Shown here: positions 37,616 through 51,395 of the stretch, piece by piece
Position numbering within the stretch: the first letter of the stretch is position 1
Layout of the letters: every line of letters starts with the position of its first letter
Origin: Prosapia bicincta
Taxonomy: Eukaryota > Arthropoda > Insecta > Hemiptera > Cercopidae
NCBI GenBank assembly: GCA_036971475.1
Contig: JBAIZL010000005.1
Coordinates: 63,790,655-63,854,654, forward strand
Reading direction: 5' to 3'
Length of the DNA stretch: 64,000 bases
Notes under the pieces: generated by a model
The model's input: the letters and a program-made list of their open reading frames with translations, nothing else
What the model was told of the DNA's origin: nothing
The model's database searches: none
Position numbers and translations under genes: made by a program

Positions 37616-38985
37616 CTTAAAAAATGCATGAATTATAGTTCATGGATTTTACGATTTCTACAAAAAATGGATTTCTCATTTAAAAGGCATAATAAACGCA
37701 GAATCGACCATAGATTCGCATTGTGCTCTTAGAATTGATCTATAATAAATATTATAAGAGCTTTCGCAATTGTCATATATTTGCTCTAAAAAAAAATGCA
37801 TGAATTATAGTTCATGGATTTTGCGATTTCTACAAAAAAATGGATTTCTCATTTAAAATGCATAATAAACGCAGAATCGACCATAGATTCGCATTGTGCT
37901 CTTAGAATTGATCTATAATAAGTATTATAGGAGCTATCGCAATTGTCATATATTTGCTGTAAAAGAAATGCATGAATTATAGTTCATGGATTTTGCGATT
38001 TCTACAAAAAATGGATTTCTCATTTAAAAGGCATAATAAACGCAGAATCGACCATAGATTCGCATTGTGCACTTAGAATGGATCTATAATAAGTATTATA
38101 GGAGCTAACGCATTTGTCATATATTTGCTCTAAAAGAAATGCATGAATTATAGTTCATGGATTTGCGATTTCTACAAAAAATTGATTTCTCATTTAAAAG
38201 GCATAATAAACGCAGAATCGACCATAGATTCGCAATATGCTCTTAGAATTGATCTATAATAAGTATTATAGGAGCTATCGCAATTGTCATATATTTTCTC
38301 TTAAAAAATGCATGAATTATAGTTCATGGATTTTGCGATTTCTACAAAAATGGATTTCTCATTTAAAAGGCATGATAAACGCAGAATCGACCATAGATTC
38401 GAATTGTGCACTTAGAATTGATCTATAATAAGTATTATAGGAGCTATGGCAATTGTCATATACTTGCTCTAAAAAAAATGCATGAATTATAGTTCATGGA
38501 TTTTGCGATTTCTACAAAAAATGGATTTCTCATTTAAAAGGCATAATAAACGCAGAATCGACCATAGATTCGCATTGTGCTCTTATAATTGATCTATAAT
38601 AAGTATTATATGAGCTATGACAATTGTCATATATTTGCTCTAAAAAAAAAAATGCATGAATTATAGTTCATGGATTTTGCGATTTCTACAAAAAAATGGA
38701 TTTCTCATTTAAAATGCATAATAAACGCAGAATCGACCATAGATTCGCATTGTGCTCTTAGAATTGATCTATAATAAGTATTATTGGAGCTATCGCAATT
38801 GTCATATATTTGCTCTAAAAAAAATGCATGAATTATAGTTCATGGATTTTGCGATTTCTACAAAAAATGGATTTCTCATTTAAAAGGCATAATAAACGCA
38901 GAATCGACCATAGATTCGCAATATGCACTTAGAATTGATCTATAATAAGTATTATAGGAGCTATCGCAATTGTCATATATTTTCT
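37616..38985 (+). repeat. Eight-monomer core module, copy A
   Basis: Ordered marks: CTCTTAAAAAATG, then AAATATTATAAGAGCTTTCG, a nine-A tract with TTAAAATGCAT, GCTGTAAAAG (about 37957), GCTAACGCATTTG (about 38105), GGATTTGCG with AAAATTGATT (about 38160-38185), GCAATATGCTC (about 38233), a one-A-short AAAAATGG with GGCATGAT (about 38347-38372), CTTATAATTG with TATATGAGCTATGAC (about 38583-38620), an eleven-A tract (about 38642), TATTATTGGAGC and GCAATATGCAC. The same order is found at 41692, 45089, 48324 and 51396. Confidence 0.9.
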
Positions 38986-41691
38986 CTAAAAAAATGCATG
39001 AATTATAGTTCATGGATTTTACGATTTCTACAAAAAATGGATTTCTCATTTAATAGGCATAATAAACGCAGAATCGACCATAGATTCGCATTGTGTTCTT
39101 AGAATTGATCTATAATAAGTATTATAGGAGCTATCGCAATTGTCATATATTTTCTCTATAAAAATGCATGAATTATAGTTCATGGATTTTGCGATTTTTA
39201 CAAAAAACGGATTTCTCATTTAAAAGGCATAATAAACGCAGAATCGACCATAGATTGGCATTGTGCTCTTAGAATTGATCTATAATAAGTATTATAGGAG
39301 CTATCGCAATTGTCATATATTTTCTCTAAAAAAATGCATGAATTATAGTTCATGGATTTTGCGATTTCTACAAAAAATGGATTTCTCATTTAAAAGGCAT
39401 AATAAACGCAGAATCGACCATAGATTCGCATTGTGCACTTAGAATTGATCTATAATAAGTATTATAGGAGCTATCGCAATTGTCATATATTTTCTCTAAA
39501 AAAATGCATGAATTATAGTTCATGGATTTTGCGATTTCTACAAAAAATGGATTTCTCATTTAAAAGGCATAATAAACGCAGAATCGACCATAGATTCGCA
39601 TTGTGCACTTAGAATTGATCTATAATAAGTAGTATAGGAGCTATCGCAATTGTCATATATTTTCTCTAAAAAAATGCATGAATTATAGTTCATGGATTTT
39701 ACGATTTCTACAAAAAATGGATTTCTCATTTATTAGGCATAATAAACGCAGAATCGACCATAGATTCGCATTGTGCTCTTAGAATTGATCTATAATAAGT
39801 AATATAGGAGCTATCGCAATTGTCATATATTTTCTCTATAAAAATGCATGAATTATAGTTCATGGATTTTGCGATTTCTACAAAAAACGGATTTCTCATT
39901 TAAAAGGCATAATAAACGCAGAATCGACCATATATTCGCATTGTGCTCTTAGAATTGATCTATAATAAGTATTATAGGAGCTATCGCGATTGTCATATAT
40001 TTTCTCTTAAAAAATGCATGAATTATAGTTCATGGATTTTACGATTTCTACAAAAAATGGATTTCTCATTTAAAAGGCATAATAAACGCAGAATCGACCA
40101 TAGATTCGCATTGTGCACTTAGAATTGATCTATAATAAGTATTATAGGAGCTATCGCAATTGTCATATATTTTCTCTAAAAAAATGCATGAATTATAGTT
40201 CATGGATTTTACGATTTCTACAAAAAATGGATTTCTCATTTAATAGGCATAATAAACGCAGAATCGACCATAGATCGCATTGTGCTCTTAGAATTGATCT
40301 ATAATAAGTATTATAGGAGCTATCGCAATTGTCATATATTTTCTCTTAAAAAATGCATGAATTATAGTTCATGGATTTTGCGATTTCTACAAAAAATGGA
40401 TTTCTCATTTAAAAGGCATAACGCAGTATCGACCATAGATTCGCATTGTGCTCTTGGATTTGATCTATAATAAGTATTATAGGAGCTATCGCAATTGTCA
40501 TATATTTTCTCTATAAAAATGCATGAATTATAGTTCATGGATTTTGCGATTTCTACAAAAAACGGATTTCTCATTTAAAAGGCATAATAAACGCAGAATC
40601 GACCATATATTCGCATTGTGCTCTTAGAATTGATCTATAATAAGTATTATAGGAGCTATCGCAATTGTCATATATTTTCTCTTAAAAAATGCATGAATTG
40701 TAGTTCATGGATTTTGCGATTTCTACAAAAAATGGATTTCTCATTTAAAAGGCATAACGCAGTATCGACCATAGATTCGCATTGTGCACTTAGAATTGAT
40801 CTATAATAAGTATTATAGGAGCTATGACAATTGTCATATATTTGCTCTAAAAAAAATGCATGAATTATAGTTCATGGATTTTGCGATTTCTACAAAAAAT
40901 GGATTTCTCATTTAAAAGGCATAATAAACGCAGAATCGTCTATAGATTCGCATTGTGCTCTTAGAATTGATCTATAATAAGTATTATAGGAGCTATCGCG
41001 ATTGTCATATATTTTCTCTTAAAAAATGCATGAATTATAGTTCATGGATTTTACGATTTCTACAAAAAATGGATTTCTCATTTAAAAGGCATAACGCAGT
41101 ATCGACCATAGATTCGCATTGTGCTCTTGGATTTGATCTATAATAAGTATTATAGGAGCTACCGCAAATGTCATATATTTTCTCTAAAAAAATGCATGAA
41201 TTATAGTTCATGGATTTTGCGATTTCTACAAATAATGGATTTCTCATTTAAAAGGCATAATAAACGCAGAATCGACTATAGATTCGCATTGTGGTCTTAG
41301 AATTGATCTATAATAAGTATTATAGGAGCTATCGCGATTGTCATATATTTGCTCTAAAAAAAATGCATGAATTATATTTCATGGATTTTGCGATTTCTAC
41401 AAAAAATGGATTTCTCATTTAAAAGGCATAACGCAGTATCGACCATAGATTCGCATTGTGCACTTAGAATTGATCTATAATAAGTATTATAGGAGCTATG
41501 ACAATTGTCATATATTTGCTCTAAAAGAAATGCATGAATTATAGTTCATGGATTTTGCGATTTCTACAAAAAATGGATTTCTCATTTAAAAGGCGTAATA
41601 AACGCAGAATCGTCTATAGATTCGCATTGTGCTCTTAGATTTGATCTATAAAAAGTATTATAGGAGCTATCGCGATTGTCATACATTTTCT
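38986..41691 (+). repeat. Spacer A-B, about 16 monomers (2,706 bp)
   Basis: The longest of the four intercore spacers. Its first part carries GTGTTCTTAG (about 39093), CTCTATAAAAATG (about 39155) and GATTGGCATTG (about 39254). Its later part repeats 35336-37615 at 4,076 bp, with GGCATAACGCAG monomers at about 40416, 40751, 41090 and 41428. One private change is AAGTAGTATAGG at about 39628. Confidence 0.82.
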
Positions 41692-43061
41692 CTTAAAAAA
41701 TGCATGAATTATAGTTTATGGATTTTACGATTTCTACAAAAAATGGATTTCTCATTTAAAAGGCATAATAAACGCAGAATCGACCATAGATTCGCATTGT
41801 GCTCTTAGAATCGATCTATAATAAATATTATAAGAGCTTTCGCAATTGTCATATATTTGCTCTAAAAAAAAATGCATGAATTATAGTTCATGGATTTTGC
41901 GATTTCTACAAAAAAATGGATTTCTCATTTAAAATGCATAATAAACGCAGAATCGACCATAGATTCGCATTGTGCTCTTAGAATTGATCTATAATAAGTA
42001 TTATAGGAGCTATCGCAATTGTCATATATTTGCTGTAAAAGAAATGCATGAATTATAGTTCATGGATTTTGCGATTTCTACAAAAAATGGATTTCTCATT
42101 TAAAAGGCATAATAAACGCAGAATCGACCATAGATTCGCATTGTGCACTTAGAATGGATCTATAATAAGTATTATAGGAGCTAACGCATTTGTCATATAT
42201 TTGCTCTAAAAGAAATGCATGAATTATAGTTCATGGATTTGCGATTTCTACAAAAAATTGATTTCTCATTTAAAAGGCATAATAAACGCAGAATCGACCA
42301 TAGATTCGCAATATGCTCTTAGAATTGATCTATAATAAGTATTATAGGAGCTATCGCAATTGTCATATATTTTCTCTTAAAAAATGCATGAATTATAGTT
42401 CATGGATTTTGCGATTTCTACAAAAATGGATTTCTCATTTAAAAGGCATGATAAACGCAGAATCGACCATAGATTCGAATTGTGCACTTAGAATTGATCT
42501 ATAATAAGTATTATAGGAGCTATGGCAATTGTCATATACTTGCTCTAAAAAAAATGCATGAATTATAGTTCATGGATTTTGCGATTTCTACAAAAAATGG
42601 ATTTCTCATTTAAAAGGCATAATAAACGCAGAATCGACCATAGATTCGCATTGTGCTCTTATAATTGATCTATAATAAGTATTATATGAGCTATGACAAT
42701 TGTCATATATTTGCTCTAAAAAAAAAAATGCATGAATTATAGTTCATGGATTTTGCGATTTCTACAAAAAAATGGATTTCTCATTTAAAATGCATAATAA
42801 ACGCAGAATCGACCATAGATTCGCATTGTGCTCTTAGAATTGATCTATAATAAGTATTATTGGAGCTATCGCAATTGTCATATATTTGCTCTAAAAAAAA
42901 TGCATGAATTATAGTTCATGGATTTTGCGATTTCTACAAAAAATGGATTTCTCATTTAAAAGGCATAATAAACGCAGAATCGACCATAGATTCGCAATAT
43001 GCACTTAGAATTGATCTATAATAAGTATTATAGTAGCTATCGCAATTGTCATATATTTTCT
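41692..43061 (+). repeat. Eight-monomer core module, copy B
   Basis: Offset exactly 4,076 bp from core A with all marks in order, including the eleven-A tract at about 42718 and GCTGTAAAAG at about 42033. Private changes are GAATCGATC near 41808 and ATAGTAGC near 43031. The following monomer (43062) has TTTAAAGGC and is absent after core A. Confidence 0.88.
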
Positions 43062-45088
43062 CTAAAAAAATGCATGAATTATAGTTCATGGATTTTGCGA
43101 TTTCTACAAAAAATGGATTTCTCATTTAAAGGCATAATAAACGCAGAATCGACCATAGATTCGCATTGTGCATTTAGAATTGATCTATAATAAGTATTAT
43201 AGGAGCTATCGCAATTGTCATATATTTTCTCTAAAAAAATGCATGAATTATAGTTCATGGATTTTACGATTTCTACAAAAAATGGATTTCTCATTTAATA
43301 GGCATAATAAACGCAGAATCGACCATAGATTCGCATTGTGTTCTTAGAATTGATCTATAATAAGTATTATAGGAGCTATCGCAATTGTCATATATTTTCT
43401 CTATAAAAATGCATGAATTATAGTTCATGGATTTTGCGATTTCTACAAAAAACGGATTTCTCATTTAAAAGGCATAATAAACGCAGAATCGACCATAGAT
43501 TGGCATTGTGCTCTTAGAATTGATCTATAATAAGTATTATAGGAGCTATCGCAATTGTCATATATTTTCTCTAAAAAAATGCATGAATTATAGTTCATGG
43601 ATTTTGCGATTTCTACAAAAAATGTATTTCTCATTTAAAAGGCATAATAAACGCAGAATCGACCATAGATTCGCATTGTGCTCTTAGAATTGATCTATAA
43701 TAAGTATTATAGGAGCTATCGCGATTGTCATATATTTTCTCTTAAAAAATGCATGAATTATAGTTCATGGATTTTGCGATTTCTACAAAAAATGGATTTC
43801 TCATTTAAAAGGCATAACGCAGTATCGACCATAGATTCGCATTGTGCTCTTGGATTTGATCTATAATAAGTATTATAGGAGCTACCGCAAATGTCATATA
43901 TTTTCTCTAAAAAAATGCATGAATTATAGTTCATGGATTTTGCGATTTCTACAAACAATGGATTTCTCATTTAAAAGGCATAATAAACGCAGAATCGACT
44001 ATAGATTCGCATTGTGGTCTTAGAATTGATCTATAATAAGTATTATAGGAGCTATCGCGATTGTCATATATTTGCTCTAAAAAAAATGCATGAATTATAT
44101 TTCATGGATTTTGCGATTTCTACAAAAAATGGATTTCTCATTTAAAAGGCATAACGCAGTATCGACCATAGATTCGCATTGTGCACTTAGAATTGATCTA
44201 TAATAAGTATTATAGGAGCTATGACAATTGTCATATATTTGCTCTAAAAAAAATGCATGAATTATAGTTCATGGATTTTGCGATTTCTACAAAAAATGGA
44301 TTTCTCATTTAAAAGGCATAATAAACGCAGAATCGTCTATAGATTCGCATTGTGCTCTTAGAATTGATCTATAATAAGTATTATAGGAGCTATCGCGATT
44401 GTCATATATTTTCTCTTAAAAAATGCATGAATTATAGTTCATGGATTTTGCGATTTCTACAAAAAATGGATTTCTCATTTAAAAGGCATAACGCAGTATC
44501 GACCATAGATTCGCATTGTGCTCTTGGATTTGATCTATAATAAGTATTATAGGAGCTACCGCAAATGTCATATATTTTCTCTAAAAAAATGCATGAATTA
44601 TAGTTCATGGATTTCGCGATTTCTACAAACAATGGATTTCTCATTTAAAAGGCATAATAAACGCAGAATCGACTATAGATTCGCATTGTGGTCTTAGAAT
44701 TGATCTATAATAAGTATTATAGGAGCTATCGCGATTGTCATATATTTGCTCTAAAAAAAATGCATGAATTATATTTCATGGATTTTGCGATTTCTACAAA
44801 AAATGGATTTCTCATTTAAAAGGCATAACGCAGTATCGACCATAGATTCGCATTGTGCACTTAGAATTGATCTATAATAAGTATTATAGGAGCTATGACA
44901 ATTGTCATATATTTGCTCTAAAAGAAATGCATGAATTATAGTTCATGGATTTTGCGATTTCTACAAAAAATGGATTTCTCATTTAAAAGGCGTAATAAAC
45001 GCAGAATCGTCTATAGATTCGCATTGTGCTCTTAGAATTGATCTATAATAAGTATTATAGGAGCTATCGCGATTATCATACATTTTCT
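43062..45088 (+). repeat. Spacer B-C, about 12 monomers, with 4-mer tandem duplication
   Basis: Shorter than the preceding spacer by about four monomers. It contains a local four-monomer (674-bp) tandem duplication: the group with CTCTTAAAAAATG, GGCATAACGCAG, GCTACCGCAAATG and ACAAACAATGG starts at about 43678 and again at 44352. GGCATAACGCAG occurs at about 43812, 44150, 44486 and 44821. GGATTTCGCG at about 44609 is private. Confidence 0.82.
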
Positions 45089-46458
45089 CTTAAAAAATGC
45101 ATGAATTATAGTTCATGGATTTTACGATTTCTACAAAAAATGGATTTCTCATTTAAAAGGCATAATAAACGCAGAATCGACCATAGATTCGCATTGTGCT
45201 CTTAGAATTGATCTATAATAAATATTATAAGAGCTTTCGCAATTGTCATATATTTGCTCTAAAAAAAAATGCATGAATTATAGTTCATGGATTTTGCGAT
45301 TTCTACAAAAAAAAGGATTTCTCATTTAAAATGCATAATAAACGCAGAATCGACCATAGATTCGCTTTGTGCTCTTAGAATTGATCTATAATAAGTATTA
45401 TAGGAGCTATCGCAATTGTCATATATTTGCTGTAAAAGAAATGCATGAATTATAGTTCATGGATTTTGCGATTTCTACAAAAAATGGATTTCTCATTTAA
45501 AAGGCATAATAAACGCAGAATCGACCATAGATTCGCATTGTGCACTTAGAATGGATCTATAATAAGTATTATAGGAGCTAACGCATTTGTCATATATTTG
45601 CTCTAAAAGAAATGCATGAATTATAGTTCATGGATTTGCGATTTCTACAAAAAATTGATTTCTCATTTAAAAGGCATAATAAACGCAGAATCGACCATAG
45701 ATTCGCAATATGCTCTTAGAATTGATCTATAATAAGTATTATAGGAGCTATCGCAATTGTCATATATTTTCTCTTAAAAAATGCATGAATTATAGTTCAT
45801 GGATTTTGCGATTTCTACAAAAATGGATTTCTCATTTAAAAGGCATGATAAACGCAGAATCGACCATAGATTCGCATTGTGCACTTAGAATTGATCTATA
45901 ATAAGTATTATAGGAGCTATGGCAATTGTCATATATTTGCTCTAAAAAAAATGCATGAATTATAGTTCATGGATTTTGCGATTTCTACAAAAAATGGATT
46001 TCTCATTTAAAAGGCATAATAAACGCAGAATCGACCATAGATTCGCATTGTGCTCTTATAATTGATCTATAATAAGTATTATATGAGCTATGACAATTGT
46101 CATATATTTGCTCTAAAAAAAAAAATGCATGAATTATAGTTCATGGATTTTGCGATTTCTACAAAAAAATGGATTTCTCATTTAAAATGCATAATAAACG
46201 CAGAATCGACCATAGATTCGCATTGTGCTCTTAGAATTGATCTATAATAAGTATTATTGGAGCTATCGCAATTGTCATATATTTGCTCTAAAAAAAATGC
46301 ATGAATTATAGTTCATGGATTTTGCGATTTCTACAAAAAATGGATTTCTCATTTAAAAGGCATAATAAACGCAGAATCGACCATAGGCTCGCAATATGCA
46401 CTTAGAATTGATCTATAATAAGTATTATAGGAGCTATCGCAATTGTCATATATTTTCT
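45089..46458 (+). repeat. Eight-monomer core module, copy C
   Basis: Offset 3,397 bp from core B. It shares GATTCGCTTTGTG (about 45360) with cores D and E but not with A and B. The eleven-A tract is at about 46115. Private changes are AAAAAAAAGG near 45306 and ATAGGCTCGC near 46384. Confidence 0.88.
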
Positions 46459-48323
46459 CTAAAAAAATGCATGAATTATAGTTCATGGATTTTGCGATTT
46501 CTACAAAAAATGGATTTCTCATTTAAAGGCATAATAAACGCAGAATCGACCATAGATTCGCATTGTGCACTTAGAATTGATCTATAATAAGTATTATAGG
46601 AGCTATCGCAATTGTCATATATTTTCTCTAAAAAAATGCATGAATTATAGTTCATGGATTTTACGATTTCTACAAAAAATGGATTTCTCATTTAATAGGC
46701 ATAATAAACGCAGAATCGACCATAGATTCGCATTGTGTTCTTAGAATTGATCTATAATAAGTATTATAGGAGCTATCGCAATTGTCATATATTTTCTCTA
46801 TAAAAATGCATGAATTATAGTTCATGGATTTTGCGATTTCTACAAAAAACGGATTTCTCATTTAAAAGGCATAATAAACGCAGAATCGACCATAGATTGG
46901 CATTGTGCTCTTAGAATTGATCTATAATAAGTATTATAGGAGCTATCGCAATTGTCATATATTTTCTCTAAAAAAATGCATGAATTATAGTTCATGGATT
47001 TTGCGATTTCTACAAAAAATGGATTTCTCATTTAAAAGGCATAATAAACGCAGAATCGACCATAGATTCGCATTGTGCTCTTAGAATTGATCTATAATAA
47101 GTATTATAGGAGCTATGGCAATTGTCATATATTTGCTCTAAAAAAAATGCATGAATTATAGTTCATGGATTTTACGATTTCTAAAAAAATGGATTTCTCA
47201 TTTAAAAGGCATAATAAACGCAGAATCGACCATAGATTCGCATTGTGCACTTAGAATTGATCTATAATAAGTATTATAGGAGCTATCGTAATTGTCATAT
47301 ATTTTCTCTAAAAAAATGCATGAATTATAGTTCATGGATTTTGCGATTTCTACAAAAAATGGATTTCTCATTTAAAGGCATAATAAACGCAGAATCGACC
47401 ATAGATTCGCAATATGCACTTAGAATTGATCTATAATAAGTATTATAGGAGCTATCGCAATTGTCATATATTTTCTCTATAAAAATGCATGAATTATAGT
47501 TCATGGATTTTGCGATTTCTACAAAAAACGGATTTCTCATTTAAAAGGCATAATAAACGCAGAATCGACCATAGATTGGCATTGTGCTCTTAGAATTGAT
47601 CTATAATAAGTATTATAGGAGCTATCGCAATTGTCATATATTTTCTCTAAAAAAATGCATGAATTATAGTTCATGGATTTTGCGATTTCTACAAAAAATG
47701 GATTTCTCATTTAAAAGGCATAATAAACGCAGAATCGACCATAGATTCGCATTGTGCTCTTAGAATTGATCTATAATAAGTATTATAGGAGCTATCGCGA
47801 TTGTCATATATTTTCTCTTAAAAAATGCATGAATTATAGTTCATGGATTTTGCGATTTCTACAAAAAATGGATTTCTCATTTAAAAGGCATAACGCAGTA
47901 TCGACCATAGATTCGCATTGTGCTCTTGGATTTGATCTATAATAAGTATTATAGGAGCTACCGCAAATGTCATATATTTTCTCTAAAAAAATGCATGAAT
48001 TATAGTTCATGGATTTTGCGATTTCTACAAACAATGGATTTCTCATTTAAAAGGCATAATAAACGCAGAATCGACTATAGATTCGCATTGTGGTCTTAGA
48101 ATTGATCTATAATAAGTATTATAGGAGCTATCGCGATTGTCATATATTTGCTCTAAAAAAAATGCATGAATTATATTTCATGGATTTTGCGATTTCTACA
48201 AAAAATGGATTTCTCATTTAAAAGGCGTAATAAACGCAGAATCGTCTATAGATTCGCATTGTGCTCTTAGAATTGATCTATAATAAGTATTATAGGAGCT
48301 ATCGCGATTATCATACATTTTCT
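46459..48323 (+). repeat. Spacer C-D, about 11 monomers, ending in a hybrid monomer
   Basis: Has a new mark also found in spacer D-E, GATTTCTAAAAAAATGG (47176, one base lost), and ATCGTAATTG (about 47286), plus GTGTTCTTAG and GATTGGCATTG. The only GGCATAACGCAG here is at about 47887. Near 48170-48230 one monomer joins the 5' mark TTATATTTC directly to the 3' mark GGCGTAATAAAC. In copy C these lie in consecutive monomers (about 44772 and 44990), so one monomer was lost by exchange. Confidence 0.82.
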
Positions 48324-49696
48324 CTTAAAAAATGCATGAATTATAGTTCATGGATTTTACGATTTCTACAAAAAATGGATTTCTCATTTAAAAGGCATAA
48401 TAAACGCAGAATCGACCATAGATTCGCATTGTGCTCTTAGAATTGATCTATAATAAATATTATAAGAGCTTTCGCAATTGTCATATATTTGCTCTAAAAA
48501 AAAATGCATGAATTATAGTTCATGGATTTTGCGATTTCTACAAAAAAATGGATTTCTCATTTAAAATGCATAATAAACGCAGAATCGACCATAGATTCGC
48601 TTTGTGCTCTTAGAATTGATCTATAATAGTATTATAGGAGCTATCGCAATTGTCATATATTTGCTGTAAAAGAAATGCATGAATTATAGTTCATGGATTT
48701 TGCGATTTCTACAAAAAATGGATTTCTCATTTAAAAGGCATAATAAACGCAGAATCGACCATAGATTCGCATTGTGCACTTAGAATGGATCTATAATAAG
48801 TATTATAGGAGCTAACGCATTTGTCATATATTTGCTCTAAAAGAAATGCATGAATTATAGTTCATGGATTTGCGATTTCTACAAAAAATTGATTTCTCAT
48901 TTAAAAGGCATAATAAACGCAGAATCGACCATAGATTCGCAATATGCTCTTAGAATTGATCTATAATAAGTATTATAGGAGCTATCGCAATTGTCATATA
49001 TTTTCTCTTAAAAAATGCATGAATTATAGTTCATGGATTTTGCGATTTCTACAAAAATGGATTTCTCATTTAAAAGGCATGATAAACGCAGAATCGACCA
49101 TAGATTCGCATTGTGCACTTAGAATTGATCTATAATAAGTATTATAGGAGCTATGGCAATTGTCATATATTTGCTCTAAAAAAAATGCATGAATTATAGT
49201 TCATGGATTTTGCGATTTCTACAAAAAATGGATTTCTCATTTAAAAGGCATAATAAACGCAGAATCGACCATAGATTCGCATTGTGCTCTTATAATTGAT
49301 CTATAATAAGTATTATATGAGCTATGACAATTGTCATATATTTGCTCTAAAAAAAAAAATGCATGAATTATAGTTCATGGATTTTGCGATTTCTACAAAA
49401 AAATGGATTTCTCATTTAAAATGCATAATAAACGCAGAATCGACCATAGATTCGCATTGTGCTCTTAGAATTGATCTATAATAAGTATTATTGGAGCTAT
49501 CGCAATTGTCATATATTTGCTCTAAAAAAAATGCATGAATTATATATAGTTCATGGATTTTGCGATTTCTACAAAAAATGGATTTCTCATTTAAAAGGCA
49601 TAATAAACGCAGAATCGACCATAGATTCGCAATATGCACTTAGAATTGATCTATAATAAGTATTATAGGAGCTATCGCAATTGTCATATATTTTCT
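48324..49696 (+). repeat. Eight-monomer core module, copy D
   Basis: All core marks in order, 3,235 bp after core C. Private length changes: ATAATAGTATT (1-bp loss, about 48625) and a 4-bp insertion giving AATTATATATAGTTC in the dyad (about 49540). The eleven-A tract is at about 49349. Confidence 0.88.
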
Positions 49697-51395
49697 CTAA
49701 AAAAATGCATGAATTATAGTTCATGGATTTTGCGATTTCTACAAAAAATGGATTTCTCATTTAAAGGCATAATAAACGCAGAATCGACCATAGATTCGCA
49801 TTGTGCACTTAGAATTGATCTATAATAAGTATTATAGGAGCTATCGCAATTGTCATATATTTTCTCTAAAAAAATGCATGAATTATAGTTCATGGATTTT
49901 ACGATTTCTACAAAAAATGGATTTCTCATTTAATAGGCATAATAAACGCAGAATCGACCATAGATTCGCATTGTGTTCTTAGAATTGATCTATAATAAGT
50001 ATTATAGGAGCTATCGCAATTGTCATATATTTTCTCTATAAAAATGCATGAATTATAGTTCATGGATTTTGCGATTTCTACAAAAAACGGATTTCTCATT
50101 TAAAAGGCATAATAAACGCAGAATCGACCATAGATTGGCATTGTGCTCTTAGAATTGATCTATAATAAGTATTATAGGAGCTATCGCAATTGTCATATAT
50201 TTTCTCTAAAAAAATGCATGAATTATAGTTCATGGATTTTGCGATTTCTACAAAAAATGGATTTCTCATTTAAAAGGCATAATAAACGCAGAATCGACCA
50301 TAGATTCGCATTGTGCTCTTAGAATTGATCTATAATAAGTATTATAGGAGCTATGGCAATTGTCATATATTTGCTCTAAAAAAAATGCATGAATTATAGT
50401 TCATGGATTTTACGATTTCTAAAAAAATGGATTTCTCATTTAAAAGGCATAATAAACGCAGAATCGACCATAGATTCGCATTGTGCACTTAGAATTGATC
50501 TATAATAAGTATTATAGGAGCTATCGTAATTGTCATATATTTTCTCTAAAAAAATGCATGAATTATAGTTCATGGATTTTGCGATTTCTACAAAAAATGG
50601 ATTTCTCATTTAAAAGGCATAATAAACGCAAAATCGACCATAGATTCGCATTGTGCACTTAGAATTGATCTATAATAAGTATTTAAGGAGCTATCGCAAT
50701 TGTCATATATTTTCTCTAAAAAAATGCATGAATTATAGTTCATGGATTTTGCGATTTCTACAAAAAATGGATTTCTCATTTAAAAGGCATAATAAACGCA
50801 GAATCGACCATAGATTCGCATTGTGCACTTAGAATTGATCTATAATAAGTATTATAGGAGCTATCGCAATTGTCATATATTTTCTCTAAAAAAATGCATG
50901 AATTATAGTTCATGGATTTTACGATTTCTACAAAAAATGGATTTCTCATTTAATAGGCATAATAAACGCAGAATCGACCATAGATTCGCATTGTGCTCTT
51001 AGAATTGATCTATAATAAGTATTATAGGAGCTATCGCAATTGTCATATATTTTCTCTAAAAAAATGCATGAATTATAGTTCATGGATTTTGCGATTTCTA
51101 CAAAAAACGGATTTCTCATTTAAAAGGCATAATAAACGCAGAATCGACCATAGATTCGCATTGTGCTCTTAGAATTGATCTATAATAAGTATTATAGGAG
51201 CTATTTCAATTGTCATATATTTTCTCTAAAAAAATGCATGAATTATAGTTCATGGATTTTGCGATTTCTACAAAAAATGTATTTCTCATTTAAAAGGCAT
51301 AATAAACGCAGAATCGTCTATAGATTCGCATTGTGCTCTTAGAATTGATCTATAATAAGTATTATAGGAGCTATCGCGATTGTCATATATTTTCT
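49697..51395 (+). repeat. Spacer D-E, about 10 monomers
   Basis: Shares GTGTTCTTAG, GATTGGCATTG, GATTTCTAAAAAAATGG (about 50414), ATCGTAATTG (about 50525), AAGTATTTAAGG (50678) and AAATGTATTTC (about 51276) with the following unit. It has no GGCATAACGCAG monomers, so that class has been lost from this spacer. Confidence 0.82.
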
